Shown here in pieces: positions 25,465 through 37,972 of a stretch of 64,000 nt of DNA; position 1 is the first letter of the stretch, and each line of letters opens with the position of its first letter. Below the pieces are notes generated by a model, which made no database searches, was not told the origin of the DNA, and saw nothing but the letters and a program-made list of their open reading frames with translations. The DNA comes from Citrus sinensis (Eukaryota; Streptophyta; Magnoliopsida; Sapindales; Rutaceae), in contig NC_068556.1 in assembly GCF_022201045.2 (NCBI RefSeq), positions 8,658,001 through 8,722,000 on the forward strand, in the 5' to 3' direction. Made by a program: the position numbers and the translations under genes.

Positions 25465-28400
25465 ATGGGTTCATCCAAGCTTTTGTCTTTGCTTGTCACT
25501 CTCTATTTATTAGCGCCAACATCCATCTCCTCTGATGTTTCTTTGAGCCCAGAGGAGCTGACTCAAATTCCAGTCAAGTTTCTTGATTTTGCGAAGAAAC
25601 CTGAGATTTTTTATTGGATGGTGAATATTAGAAGGAAAATACATGAGAATCCAGAACTTGGTTTTCAGGAATTCGAGACCAGTAAACTTATCAGAGCTGA
25701 ACTTGATCAAATGGGCATCCCTTATAAATTCCCAGTTGCTGTTACTGGTGTTGTTGGTTATATTGGAACTGGCCAGCCTCCTTTTGTTGCTTTAAGAGCA
25801 GATATGGATGCTCTGGCCATGGAGGTTTGATTATTATTTATAATATCTTTTTGACTTAAATAGCTATTGCTAACTTGTGTAATATTTTTGTGATTATTGA
25901 AATGGACATATTATTATTTTGGCGTTGAAACATTTACAAATCCTGTGTTATTATGTGAATTCAATTTGTTGTGACAAATGGAATTGTTGAAGGCATGCAT
26001 AAGATTATTGGTGTCATTGACTTTTAATTGAAACAGGAAAGTGTAGAGTGGGAGCATAAGAGCAAGGTTCCTGGTAAAATGCATGCTTGTGGGCACGATG
26101 CACATGTTGCCATGCTTCTTGGTGCTGCAAAGATGCTCCAAGTGTTTCGCCATGAAATAAAGGTTACTTTTCTTTTTCTTTTTTTGGCATTATTGAATTT
26201 GTTTGACCGTGTGAATACTAGTTTCAATTTTTGGGTATTAACACCATGTGAGATATAAGGCAAGCAAAACTGGAGGGTGGGGACATATTGATGATGAGCT
26301 ACAGAGAATGAAAAGTTTCTATGGTGATAAGGGAACAATGAGTATGTTCCGATACCATAATTAGAATAAGTAGGAGATTGTTAAATGCCACTAGAATGTA
26401 TTGTGTTCTTAGGTCTTAAAATGTCGCTTATTCTGCATATTTATGAATGAAACTGCTATCTCAAAACTTCTGAGGGTAAAGACGTGTTTGGTATTGAGTA
26501 CAGGCAATGGTAGCTTTTAACCTAAAAGCTTAGAAGTTAAGTTGATTTGATCCCACACGTATATGATGAGAAACCTATAATATCTTCACTACTTTTGTCA
26601 AAATTGTTTTTTAAAAGTCATATTTACTACACACTATCAACTTTTATTTCTTAGTTACAACTTTTTCTTGGCAACAACGGTGGCTTAAAAGATATAACAC
26701 CTCAATACTAAACAGGGCCTACAATCTACTGATAGGCGTGGCCGCACAACCTGCTTGTACGTACAAAGTCTTATACTTGCTATAAATCGAGCGGTCTCTA
26801 TCTGTTCCTTAGTTCTCCTCTCTTTTTCCTTTTTCCCACATATGAAGGAGAATATCAGAATGTGAGAGGGAGCAATCATGGTTGTGGGTGATGCAACAAT
26901 GTTGTATTTGCTACTCTCAGTACATACCTCAAGTGTGTCTTTTTTTGTGTTGGTCATGTATGATATTAATGACTAGCATCACATGCACAAGAGGATGTTA
27001 ATGTTCCCGTATTGCCTTTATGCCCCTTATTGCCTTTATGCCGCTATGTAAATTGCACAAGGAAATGTCCTTCATGATTGACTAAGGCTGATACTAATGC
27101 TGTCGTGGTATCTTTTACTGTGTGGATGAAAACTTGGTATCTTTTACTGTGTGGATGAAAACTTTGTTTCAACTCTTTTATTTGGATAGGGAACTATTGT
27201 CCTTGTTTTCCAACCAGCTGAGGAAGGAGGTGGAGGAGCAAAGAAAATGTTAGATGCTGGAGCTCTGGAAAATGTAGAAGCAATCTTTGGACTACATGTT
27301 AGTTCACTTTTTCCAGTTGGTACAGTGGCCTCCAGGCCTGGCCCTACTCTGGCTGCAGGTGGTTTCTTTGAGGCAGTAATAAATGGAAAAGGCGGTCATG
27401 CTGCCATCCCTCAGCATACAATAGACCCAATCGTAGCAGCTTCTAATGTGATTGTTAGTTTACAACATCTGGTTTCACGTGAAGCTGATCCCTTGGATTC
27501 ACAGGTAGTAGTCTCTCTCATGTCAGACTTACTTTATGAACCCCACAAAACAGACAGGAAAAAAAAATGAGAGTGCAGTTATAATTGAAGTAAATCTAAA
27601 AGTGTCAAACTGCACAGAGCATGTCTCATACTTGTTTTAGACTCATCAAGTCATTTATCCCCATTTTCTATTGTCTAACATCCTGCATCTGTCTTATACA
27701 AAGTCTTTGTAATATTTAATTGAAAAGTTTGATGTCATCATCTTTGTTTTTTTCATGGTTGTCTGCTGTTGGTGTTAGAAGAACCAACTTGATTAGGTAA
27801 AGGATTGCTTATTTCTCCTTTAGTATCCATTTATATTTTTTCCGAAAATACTAATTGAATAATACGTTTCTGAAATATTATTCCAGATTCTGTTAGTATT
27901 ACCAATGTAAAACACAATTTTGCAGGTACTTACTGTCGCAAAATTTGAAGGGGGTGGGGCCTTCAATATTATTCCAGATTCTGTTACAATTGGTGGCACA
28001 TTCAGGGCATTTTCAAAAGAAAGTATTATCCAACTTAAGCAAAGAATAGAAGAGGTACACTTGTTAATTGTTGCTAATTCAAACGCCTTTTATTCTTGGT
28101 TGTAAGGTTCCTGAAAATTAAAACGTTGGAAGTATTCTATGCCCTATTCTAAATTATCAGTGTCTCCAAATTATTATGACATGTTATTCAGTTATAGATT
28201 TTAGAACTCTCTAAATGCAAGTGGCAGGTTGTCATGAAACAAGCTAGCGTACAGAGGTGCAATGCTACAGTCACCTTCGATGATAAGTCATTCTACCCAG
28301 TGACTGTAAACAACAAAAATTTGCATGAGCACTTCCAAAAGGTTGCAGGAGACATGTTGGGTATCCAAAATATCAAAGAGAATCGACCACTGATGGGTAC

Positions 28401-28629
28401 AGAAGACTTCTCATTTTTTGCAGAGGCAATTCCTGGATACTTCTACTACCTTGGTATGAATGACGAGACTAAAGGAAAGTTTGAAACAGGACATTCACCT
28501 TACTTCAGGGTAAATGAAGATGCACTACCATATGGGGCTGTTCTTCATGCATCATTGGCTACAAGGTACCTTCTCGAAAATCAACCCAAAACTACTTTGG
28601 CGAGCAGAAGCCTTCATGATGAACTGTGA
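25465..28629 (+). CDS. IAA-amino-acid hydrolase, ILR1-like (M20 peptidase), ER-retained
   Basis: Enzymes of this family split amide conjugates of indole-3-acetic acid or jasmonate and release free hormone in the ER lumen. Five exons, 25465-25824, 26037-26162, 27190-27504, 27926-28054 and 28228-28629, join at phase 0 and give 443 aa, the normal length. A signal peptide covers about residues 1-22 ([19 protein letters not shown]). M20 metal-site motifs are present: HACGHDAH (136-143, with Cys138 and His140), [10 protein letters not shown] (Glu173, Glu174), GLHV (His198), and [20 protein letters not shown] near the C-terminus. The dimerisation lid lies between, with [13 protein letters not shown]. 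The last four residues are HDEL, as in the IAR3/ILL2 group, so ER retention is expected. Which paralogue it is and its substrate choice cannot be read from sequence alone. Confidence 0.95.
26479..26720. mobile_element. Tourist-like (PIF/Harbinger) MITE in intron 2 of the ILR1-like gene
   Basis: The left end reads AGACGTGTTTGGTATTGAG. The right end, reverse-complemented, reads AGGCCCTGTTTAGTATTGAG. Terminal inverted repeats with TGTTTGG near the tip are typical of Tourist MITEs. The target duplication is not clean, so the borders are approximate. Confidence 0.55.
27107..27164 (+). repeat. Perfect 29-bp tandem duplication in intron 2
   Basis: Two head-to-tail copies of a 29-bp unit (GGTATCTTTTACTGTG...) start at 27107 and 27136, 25 bp before the exon 3 acceptor. 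It probably arose by recent replication slippage. Confidence 0.9.
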
Positions 28630-29088
28630 GCTTAAGTTAGGCTCAAACCTTATTAGTAGAACAATTGAGATGCTCAAATGCCTCAGGAACTATTATTATG
28701 TTGTGCACTATAATTATTGTGGTTATCATAGATTATGTTTTCACCACTAGATTGAAATAGAAAAAAAAATGAAAAAAAAAAATTCACTTGGGGAAATTGG
28801 CCCCGACAGTATCTCGGGGCTGACATGGCATTAGCATCCCAGAAGGGATGTTAAGTCTCATATTGGAAATACAGTTGCCAACGCTACAAAGGAAAGAAAG
28901 CGGTGATTGTATTTTGATTTTTTACGAAATTTTCTCTAGCTCTCTTGACTTTCCACACAACGCTTATTTTGGTAAATGGGGACAGGATCATAACCTAAAA
29001 ACCAGCGTATTTCTACACTTGCAATACTTTATATATAAAATCATTATCCATAAAGCAAATAACTAGAGAGAATACAGAGAGAGTAAAT
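28630..29088. other. Spacer with 3' UTR and promoter of the next gene
   Basis: No coding region is seen. 28795-28860 contains a palindromic GGCCCCGACAG...TCTCGGGGC segment that can fold into a short hairpin. A good TATA box (TATATAAAA, 29032-29040) lies 57 bp upstream of the ATG at 29089. Confidence 0.5.
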
Positions 29089-29549
29089 ATGTTGTCACTC
29101 TTCAAACCTCAACTCTTGAATTCATCTTCTAATCCAAATAAAAGATCATCAACAATTGCACCGTTCTCATCACCCTGTCGTGAATCTGATGATATAGCAG
29201 TTGATAATTGCAAAAATAAAAAGGATGAGCAGAAAATCAAAGCAAGGTCTTGGAGGCTGCGTTGGATGACATGTTTCAGTGTGAAAAAATCAAAGCCTAA
29301 AGGCAAAGGCAAAGACAAGGACAGAGACAAATCATCAACCTCTGTGACATCTTCACCGATTCATGACAGCTGCTATAGTGCTATGAACTCTTATTATCGC
29401 GATGAGAATCTAAAAGCAGTCATTTCCTATTGTAGGAACTCGCAGGGACTGGTAATTAATTAACAATGCCTTGTCCTTCATTTTGTTATTTATAAATCAC
29501 TGCTTAATTTATAATCCATATTTGTAACCTGCAGGGGAATCAAAAATGA
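29089..29549 (+). CDS. Small basic protein of unknown function
   Basis: An open frame from ATG 29089 covers 121 codons to a donor at 29452 (GTAATT). An acceptor (CCTGCAG) ends at 29534, and the second exon adds only GNQK before TGA, giving 125 aa. Without splicing the frame stops three codons later, so the protein differs only at its tip. The first third is Ser/Pro-rich. The middle is Lys/Arg-rich (ARSWRLRWMTCFSVKKSKPK, then KGKGKDKDRDK), which may be a nuclear signal or an amphipathic membrane-binding helix. The C-terminus ends ENLKAVISYCRNSQG. A TATA box sits upstream. I do not recognise the family. The size and promoter argue for a real gene, but expression is unproven. Confidence 0.5.
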
Positions 29550-30007
29550 ATTACTATAACATCGTAGAAGATGATGAATCATTTCACTCAGAATATGACG
29601 CCAATGATGAGAATAATTTAGTTTCCTTTACATGTTTTACCGTTTCAATGATCCCAATCGTTCACTGTCAGAAGCAGTATCATTCTTCTTTTCTGATAGG
29701 AATTGTAATACCATCTTATTAGATTGGTAAAGCAATTAATTACTGCCGTCTCTTTTGATTTATGATTAAATTGGTCCATCACTATAATTATGTCAACAAT
29801 CAATTGTTGCAATTTTAAAGCATACAATATTACTCCATAGACGTCGTATTGTCACATAGGGCTGGCAATTTCGGATTCGGATGAATCCAATCAGATTTTG
29901 AATAATTCAAAATGGGAAAAACTCATATGATTTCAATCTGAATCTTAAATATGATTCAATCCAATTCAAAATAATTTGAATCAGATGAAAATTTAAAAAA
30001 AGGTACA
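29550..30007. other. Spacer with short QSDR-like simple repeats
   Basis: 29860-30000 starts GGGCTGGCAATTTCGGATTC and continues with imperfect GATTCAATCC/AATTTGAATC words. This style is shared with 35729-35910 and 37135-37290, and is typical of tips of hAT-like non-autonomous elements. No coding sequence is recognised. Confidence 0.4.
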
Positions 30008-31494
30008 ATGAGATATAGAGAAGATGATGATGATCTTTTATATTATGATAGATTTACTAATCCTGAAGATATTTTCGATTGGATCTTCAAAATTGAAGAT
30101 ACTCTTGAAGATATTCCAGAGGGCAAACATGTTGAGTATGTGCCCTCAAAATTAATGGGACATGCATCACAATGGTGGACAAACTTACAAGCAAGATGAA
30201 TTAACATGGAAGAGACAAGATTTGAACTCGGCATAGCATGAAAAGAAAGATAAAAGTTTAATTTATTTCTCTTGCATATTTTCAAGCTATCCGTCGTAAA
30301 TTTGATAAGTGTTAATAAGGCACAAAATTTGTTCGATTCTATGAATCTCAACTACAAAATTACTGTTGTCATACGAATATTCACTTCTAAAGATGATGCA
30401 GATACAATTTCAAGATTTATAAAAAGATTATATGTTGATATTAAGGAACGAATTTTGTTACAAATTGATGCTACTCATGAATATTGGGATGTTGTTAAAA
30501 TTATTTTAGAAATTGAATTGCAAATCAAGAGAGAGAGGAAGCAAGTATTGAAGAGAGTTGAACGAATGCAAGAGCATATAAGAGCCAAGGTAAAAAAAAG
30601 ATCAAGAGTCCAATAGATTCACTCTGTTAAAATTACAACATGAGCATTTGTTATCGAAACATGATCCTATCATGGACTTCTCCTCACCAAAGTATTCTAA
30701 CTTGGAAAAACAACCTTCTTATGCCAATAAAGATAATAACTTACCAATGGAAGAAGATATTGTGCTTGAAGATTCTGATGTTACTCAAGATATATTGATT
30801 GTTCAAGATTCAACCATTGCAGTAAATGAAAAGAAAGAGTTTATCCAAGATTCTAAAGTTGAAGATGTTAGCATGGAAGAACAAGCTTTACTAGTTTCAT
30901 CATTTGAAGAAAATAACATTACAAAAGTTTGTTTTGAAGAGATTTCAAGAAAGCATGATGTTTCCATTAAAGATGTACAATATATTCTTGATTTGAGTTT
31001 TATATCTAGCGATTTGATTAAAATTGTGAAAAAAAAAAACTCAACCTGAAGAGACACGAATTGTTCTTGACGATGATAAAGTTGATATGGTTTTTCCAAT
31101 TATTTGTGAAACTAAGCAAATTGATCTTGAAGACCTTGAGATAATCAATATGGTTGTGGCTATACACATTGAAGAGAAGAAAGTTATTGTTGAAGAAGAT
31201 ATAACGACCAAGATAAATTAACTAGGGAGAACATTGAGTGAGATTTTGCAAAAGACTTGAGAGGCCTAGAAGTTATTTATTCGTACAAGATTTTGACTTT
31301 TCGTAGAGTGACTAACAAGATCAAGAAGAAAATCAAGTATGAAGCTTTTCGAGTTTTAAGGAAGATTGATGAGAAAGACTATGAGCTCGAGCTCTAAGAT
31401 ATATTGCTACTCTACTTTAAGTTTTATCCTCTATATAGTCTTTTATTTTCAGCAAAACTCGAGGACGAGTTTTTTTCGAAGAGGAAGAGACTGA
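30008..31494 (+). mobile_element. Ty3/gypsy retrotransposon fragment: gag plus acidic region
   Basis: The first block (30008-30196) reads FTNPEDIFDWIFKIEDTLED and LMGHASQWWTNLQAR, the classic gag pattern of a W...E hydrophobic start and AxxWWxxL. After a frameshifted gap, 30272-30616 gives the second half of gag, with DADTISRFIKRLYVDIKERI, ending in a basic helix. A third block (30648-31049, then 31050-31220) is very acidic and of unknown role. No protease, reverse transcriptase or integrase follows. The 3' LTR starts at 31495 after a purine tract (GAAGAGGAAGAGAC). It is a non-autonomous or internally deleted element with stops. Confidence 0.72.
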
Positions 31495-31800
31495 TGTAGG
31501 AAGCATATAAGATAGAATAAATTAGAAATTATAATATTTGAGTCAATTTAGCATTTAGTATTTTATGAGTATTTATCTTGTTTTATTAAGGTTATTTGAT
31601 AATCTAATTAAAATTTTAGATAATTTATCTTATTTGAAAATGATTAGGACTAAGTTAACTACTAGTATAAATAGGGTTGTTATTCATAGTTTATTGTAAC
31701 AGCCTCTCATCAACAATATTCAATATTTTTTCAATTGAGATATTTTCTCTTTTGTGAGAGCCGCCTTCTTGAGTTTTCAAGAACGTACGCCAGAACAACA
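31495..31800 (+). repeat. 3' LTR of the gag-containing gypsy element
   Basis: It begins TGTAGGAAGCATATAAG and ends CCAGAACAACA, about 306 bp. It contains a TATA-like GTATAAATAGGG near 31663 and is clearly homologous to the inverted LTR at 37973-38300, which confirms both borders. Confidence 0.85.
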
Positions 31801-32125
31801 TTTAAAATTAATAGTTTTTATCCTATTTATTCCTATAAAATCTCTATTTAATTATTTTTTATTTATTTTTATTTTTTTCATTTGGATATGATTGGCTCAT
31901 GATATCCCCTTGTTTGGATTTTTTTAAGGCATGTAAACTGCTTTCTTTAATTGTCGCTTAAGGTAAAAAAATAACTATTTCCATTAATCATTACTGATAA
32001 AGCTTCAATCCATTAAAGTTAAAGTTCTCAAATATCCATTTTTTTTTCAATTCTCTTCTTAATTAGTTGTATTATTTCAAAGTGAAAAAAATATCCCACT
32101 TGATGTACTTAATTATTTGAAAAAA
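31801..32125. other. AT-rich spacer
   Basis: No gene is seen. The right part grades into the hAT-like coding fragment that follows and may be its decayed upstream part. Confidence 0.4.
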
Positions 32126-32380
32126 AATAATTTTTTTCCAAATGTATATATTGCTTATAGAATATTATTAACAATATCAATAGCAGAAAGAAGTTTTTCA
32201 AAATTAAAATTGATAAAAACTTATTTAAGATCAACCATGTCGGAAGAAAGATTAAATTGATTAGCTATATTATTGATAGAGAAAAATATATTATCGATAG
32301 AGAAAAATATATTAGCGAAATATAAAAATTTGATTAATAATTTTGCATCTCATAAAGCTAGAAAAATTGATTTTAAATAA
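32126..32380 (+). pseudogene. hAT transposase C-terminal fragment (TTF-type/ZMYM1-like)
   Basis: The frame reads PNVYIAYRILLTISIAERSF, then SKLKLIKTYLRSTMSEERLN, and ends FASHKARKIDFK before TAA 32378-32380. This is the hAT C-terminal dimerisation domain of the TTF-type zinc finger group. One in-frame stop and an internal 24-bp tandem duplication (GATAGAGAAAAATATATTA twice, near 32275-32320) show decay. No N-terminal part is visible upstream. Confidence 0.8.
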
Positions 32381-33088
32381 ATAAATTTTTAATAATAAAT
32401 TATTTTGAAAGGCCTAATTGAAATAAATCGCCTGAAGCCCCAAAATTGGTTGAGCTGCCTTTGTGGGACATATTAATCGACACAGAGAGTTATCGTCCTT
32501 TCTTCGTCCTTTCTTGGAAAAGAAGCTCATTGAAATTTGCATTTACTGTTACATTTACTGTTGGAAAATGATGCTGACATTAAGTTTTGGGGTTAAAACG
32601 ACTCTCATACCATTGATTGAGAGACTAATATTATGTGCATGCATTTGTGTGTCTTCCTTGTTTTTCATATTATCATATACCAAGCATCATGGTTAAGAGA
32701 CTGATCTTATCTAAATATATCACGTAAAAAGAAGATATTGTAATTTTTAAATTACAATTGTTTTAGAGAGAAAACTTTAGTTGTGAAATAAACATATGAT
32801 AGTATGTGATATGATTTCTAACAAAATAGTAAACATATTATAGTTTTTTTTTCAATATATTAGTGTGCTATAAAAGTAACTTATCTTATAAATCATAACA
32901 GTAGATATTTAATTAAATGTTTCACTACTATAACTTTTAAACTATAGTCATCTAATCACAATATTAAATAGGATTATAGTCTTTAAATTCAAATTTCTCT
33001 GAAAAAAAGAAAAAAAGAGTATCATTTATGTTCAATAATCTCTTGTGTGGTGGTAATATATTTGAACTACATGGTTTCAATGTATTAA
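32381..33088. other. Intergenic DNA, no gene seen
   Basis: The first 90 bp are probably the tail of the hAT-derived sequence. The rest is AT-rich with no recognisable domain. Confidence 0.45.
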
Positions 33089-33361
33089 GGTCTTGTTTGG
33101 GATTGAGGTACTATAACTTTTAAGTTACAGCTGTTGTGGAAAAAAAAACTATAACTATCAAACAAAAGTTAATAATATATAGTAAATATAAATTTTAAAT
33201 AATAATTTTGATAAGTTATTAAATATATAATAGATTTTTCATTATACAAGTGAAAAATCATATCAACATAACTTATAAGTTACAACAGCTAGTATTTATC
33301 AAATACTTTAATGTTGTACCTTTTAAACTACAATTGTCCAACTTTAATTCCAAACACACCC
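33089..33361. mobile_element. Tourist-like MITE (PIF/Harbinger) with TAA target duplication
   Basis: The left end is GGTCTTGTTTGGGATTGAGG. The right end, reverse-complemented, is GGGTGTGTTTGGAATTAAAG. TAA flanks both sides (33086-33088 and 33362-33364). A 273-bp length, TGTTTGG-type tips and a 3-bp TWA duplication define Tourist MITEs. Inner sequences (CTTTTAAGTTACAGCTGT against AACTTATAAGTTACAACAGC) extend the inverted symmetry. Confidence 0.8.
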
Positions 33362-34039
33362 TAAAATATGTCCAGCCATGTGAATTTACAACTTTTGCAA
33401 ATTCCCTTTGATTGAATGGTGCATCGCAATTCCCTTGGACTTAGAACTAATAAATTTTCAATCGCCATACCACTTGATCCGTTCACACCCTTAATTCTAC
33501 ACCGCTACACGAATGCTGTACGTATGCATGAAAAAACAAAAGCAAACAAAAGAGACTTTGTATCATATGTCTCAAAAATAAAAAGAAATAAACGCAATAT
33601 TAAAAATATATGAAATTACAATTCTGCTTAAAAGTTTGACTTTCTCTTTTTTTTTTCCTCTCAGGAGTATATAAGTGTCTGGTGGGCAAAGCCTAACACA
33701 ATCTTTTTAACCCCCACCTTCTTCATAATTAAAATTTAAATGACAAGTCAAATAAAACTGTTTGAAAATTATTCGGTCAAAATTTTGACTTTATTAAAAT
33801 TATATAAAATTAACAAGTAAGTTTGATGCTAATTGTTTCACTTAAAATCAAAGTCTTTTTTTTTTAATTTTGTTAAAAAATTTGACAATTTTTTTTTCTT
33901 CCTACAAGCATCAATCAATTGCTTAAGATTTATTTATTAATTTATTTTCTAATTTGAAAAGCAACAAGAAAATGACAAAAAAAAAAAAAAACAAAGCCCT
34001 AAATTCAAACAGCCCAATTCTCGAATGGGGCTAAAAACA

Positions 34040-34098
34040 GGCCCAAGCTAATCACACTCGATAGAGTATTTATATATTCGCTAGAAACCCTAACCCTA
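34040..34098 (+). promoter_or_regulatory. Ribosomal-protein promoter: site II, TATA and telo-box
   Basis: GGCCCA (site II core, 34040-34045) is followed by a TATA-like TATTTATATATT (34067-34078) and a double telo-box AAACCCTAACCCTA (34085-34098). Site II plus telo-box is the known plant arrangement for coordinate expression of translation genes in dividing cells. TCP and telo-box-binding factors are the expected readers. Confidence 0.85.
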
Positions 34099-34139
34099 GA
34101 TTCGTGTTGTCTGCCTCAATTTGGGCGAGAAAGAGTCTC

Positions 34140-34163
34140 ACAGCAGCAGCAGCAGCAGCAGCG
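34140..34163 (+). repeat. CAG trinucleotide run in the eS30 5' leader
   Basis: About seven CAG units end roughly 30 bp before the start codon. The run is likely transcribed and may vary in length. Confidence 0.85.
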
Positions 34164-34191
34164 GCCAACAAGACTACTCAAACGATCAGCT

Positions 34192-34824
<633 letters not shown>

Positions 34825-35728
34825 AAAAATGCTTGAGAGGATGAATGAAGAAGGGTTAGATAGGTGAAAAAGCACTTGGTGTTTTTGATAATTTCTCTTA
34901 TGTTGTGTTTAAAGACCTTATTATGGTATTCTGTTACTAATGTTATGTTTTGAGATTTTGTCTCTCTTAAACTTGTGATCATCATTTTGTTAGTAGAGAT
35001 TATGTGATTTTCTTTTCAAATGTCTTTAATTTGCTGTTTGTTGTGTGGTTGCCTTTCTTTCTTAGTTATGTATGATAGTTGTTCAATTGGTCCTTTGTCT
35101 CTGAAGAGGAAGGATTCTCCGGTTTCATATGGTATGGTTTAACAGTCTGCCAACCGCCTGATCTTTTCACGTGAAAAATGGAGAACAAGAACTGAAATTC
35201 TATTTGAACAACTTTATTGTTTGGGAAATTTTCTAATATTTTCATTTCCAATTATCTTATTCTTTTTGTTGAATAACTTTTGCTTTTTTGAGGTAAAGAA
35301 CCAACTGATAAGATCTTTATTTGGTTCATTGCCATATATTGAATAAACTTCTGCCTGTGCTAAGAAATATGTTGAGCAGAGTAGGCAATTGCAAATTTTT
35401 TTAATCTATAAATGGGGTGTTTAATTGTATACTTTGTAATAATAATCGCTGAAGGCTAAAGTTCATGTCAACAAAGCAAGTTACCAATGATCTGTTTCGT
35501 CAACAAAGAGGTGCTAACTCATCCAAATGATGTAATCTTAATTGCTCATTACTGAAGAATATTTGGGTTGGAATGTCTCTCAATTGGTAAAAGAGACTGT
35601 TTTGAAGCGTCTTTCACTGGAAATTCCTCATCCGATGTCTCATCCAAAGGTATTCCCTCTCATTAGCTATGTGAGGTTTCATTTTGCGGGTTGATGATAT
35701 ATGCCGTAGAAATTTATGTGATATTACA
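34825..35728. other. eS30 3' region and intergenic DNA
   Basis: 34825-35010 is probably the 3' untranslated region. I see nothing coding in the rest. Confidence 0.5.
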
Positions 35729-37290
35729 AGGCTGGGCATCGAATTGGATTTGGATAGATTCAATCCGATCCGTACAAATTCGGATCGTATTTGGATTTAC
35801 CTTCAAATTTGATTGGATATATAATTTGTATTGTCCGATTGGGTTTGATTTGGATCGGATTGGATTTGGGTGAATGCGAATAATTTGATTGGATTCACAT
35901 CTGCGGTACGGTTATTAAAAAATAAAAAAAGAAGAAAATATAGAAGTAGCCTGCAGCAACAATCGTTCAAATCTTCCTAATCCTAAACCAGTAGTCGCCA
36001 TAACGATGACTCCACAACAAACTGGAGAAGCCACAAAGCAGCACCAACCACGAGCACACGACCACAAGACTACGAAAATTAGAGAAACCATAAGCATAAC
36101 CAAAATGAGGCCACCAGACCCACGACCTCACTGACATTGCAAATGCCGCTGACTACACAAACCAAACTAACGTAGCTGAATCTTCCACGACGTCCAGTCA
36201 TCACGTGGACTTATCAAAGTGCGAAAGAGGAGGCAGAGCGAAGCGAACAAACCTTGACTGCTACCCCTTTCGTGAGAAATTAATTATCATATTATTGTTT
36301 ACATTTATGCTCAGCTCCTTGCAGAAAAGAAGTAATTTTTTTTTTTGTTAAGTTCATTAGTTATGCAAATTAGGGAATTGTTAAACCCACACTACTCTAC
36401 TTGTGGAGCTCAATTTTTTTTTTTTCTTTGGGGTTTCCATTTCTCACCCTTTTGCCTTATTACTTGAAATTAGGTAGTCAGTTGTCACTGGATGGGTATT
36501 TTGCGCAGCAACCCACAAAAGTCGTTAAGTAAACTTAGAAAACTTTTTAAGCTAGCCAAATAAGATAATTGCAGAAAGGATAGAGAGAAGATAGTAATAT
36601 GACTAAATATAATTTTATTACTTATAAAGAGAAAATATAATAGAGCTTTTTATAAGAGCTTGAGTTGCTTGCGTGCTCTGTGTGTGTGCTGGTGTGGTTG
36701 TCTGTGTTGTGCAAAATGGCAGGTGCTAGGCCTTATTTATAGAGTTGAATGCCTAGCTCATAAAACTTCCTAGCAAGTGGGTGCAACTTGCCTAAATATC
36801 TCCTACAGATTAAAGTGCAAAAGTGTAGAAACTTCTAGACTATTTACAATTGTAAAGAATTCTAGATTTTAAGCGGGGCTTGTTCACTTGCTGACCGCAC
36901 CATGATTGGTTAGTTGTGCGAAGAAGCCCATTGCTGAGCGCACCCTAATACTGCGTGCATCCTACTGTTAGGCGGACTTTTACTGAGCGTACCTGTGCGC
37001 GCCAATTTAGCTTTTGTTTTCGGCAAAATTGAGCGGCTCGTGACACAATACTGGAATTTAGGTTTTAAAGTTTCAAGTTTTAAAGGTTTTGATGTGTCAG
37101 CTGCTATTTGGCCGTTGGAGATTTGGTGAAATATATCTCTTGGGTTTGTATTTTAAATGTAAGCCAAATCCAAAATGTAATATGAATTCGAAATATAATT
37201 CAAAATCCAAATTGATCCAAATCCGAGTTTATTCGAAATCTTCATCCGATTCAATAATTTGAATTGGATTCAAATTATTTTAATTTTCCT
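35729..37290. mobile_element. Possible hAT-like non-autonomous element interrupted by an LTR
   Basis: The left flank (35730-35910) starts GGCTGGGCATCGAATTGG and is full of GGATTGGATTTGG-like words. The right flank (37135-37290) carries the complementary style (CCAAATCCAAAATG, AATCTTCATCCGATTCAAT). Between them lies an LTR-like block. This suggests one element split by another, but no target duplication could be found. Confidence 0.35.
36480..37045 (-). repeat. Probable solo LTR on the minus strand
   Basis: Read on the minus strand, the block starts TGTCACGAGCCGCTCAAT. It has a clear TATA (CTATAAATAAGGCC, about 36743-36730) and a downstream region rich in CACACA and TTATAAAAAG. This is the architecture of a retrotransposon LTR. 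The far border near 36480 is uncertain and no internal region adjoins it. Confidence 0.45.
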
Positions 37291-37972
37291 TTTTTGGTTT
37301 TTGTGTAAGAACATAAAAATTAAAGGGCATTATTATAATTAAGGGAAAGTAATGGGTAAAAATTATAAATAATCAAAAGTTTGTGTCGCTGGCGACGATG
37401 ATTGGAAATTGGTCAAGGATAGGTAGATCTAGAAGATTTGAGGTTGATGAGTGTGATGGTGGTGGCAGTTTGTCTCAAATCGTGATGGATTGATAGAAAA
37501 ATTGAATTGAAGTAGTGATTGGAAGTTTTGTTCGTTTCCAGTGAACGGAGCAACGGTTGGCAGCGAGTGTCGGTTTGAAAGAAGGGGTTGATGATGCTGA
37601 ACAAATTGGAGGTAGTGGTGGCTGGCAAATTGGCAGTGAAGGGCCACGAATTAAGCAGCGGTTGGTGCGGTTGTTTTGGTGTGTGTTCGATCGGTGGCTT
37701 CGGTGGTGAGATAAGTTGGGTTTTGATGGTGGGCTTATTCTGGTTCTTATAGTAGAGAGGATTGATGGGAAAGACAACAGAAAACAATGGATTACGGCCA
37801 TGTGCGACAGCTGTAATGGTGGTTTCAAGCTTTGTAGGATTTTTTTTTTATGGAATTAATGGATGATGGAGGAATGATTTGTGTATGGAAGGTGGTTGGT
37901 GGTTAGGAAAGCTATGCTTAGTATAGAAAGAGACTTTAATACCACTTGATGTAGGGCAAAGGTGATACTAGA
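37291..37972. other. GGT/GTG-rich segment without a recognised gene
   Basis: 37380-37830 has a higher GC content than its surroundings and many GGTGGTGG-like words. Several overlapping minus-strand open frames (Ser/Pro/His/Thr-rich) result. None has a recognisable domain, so I treat them as composition artefacts of an unidentified repeat. Confidence 0.4.

Larger units (their letters stand above)
33362..34191. other. Upstream region of the eS30 gene
   Basis: 33365-33990 is AT-rich with poly-T and poly-A runs and no gene. The proximal promoter of eS30 lies at 34030-34191 and is described separately. Confidence 0.6.

Noticed and set aside
29541-29720. Open segment starting MNYYNIVEDDESFHSEYD
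   Set aside because: It is out of frame with the upstream gene when the intron is removed, and no promoter or domain supports a separate gene.
37413-37828. Three overlapping minus-strand frames of 72-124 codons
   Set aside because: Ser/Pro/His/Thr-rich, overlap in all three frames, and arise from GGT/GTG-rich composition. No domain or splice structure.
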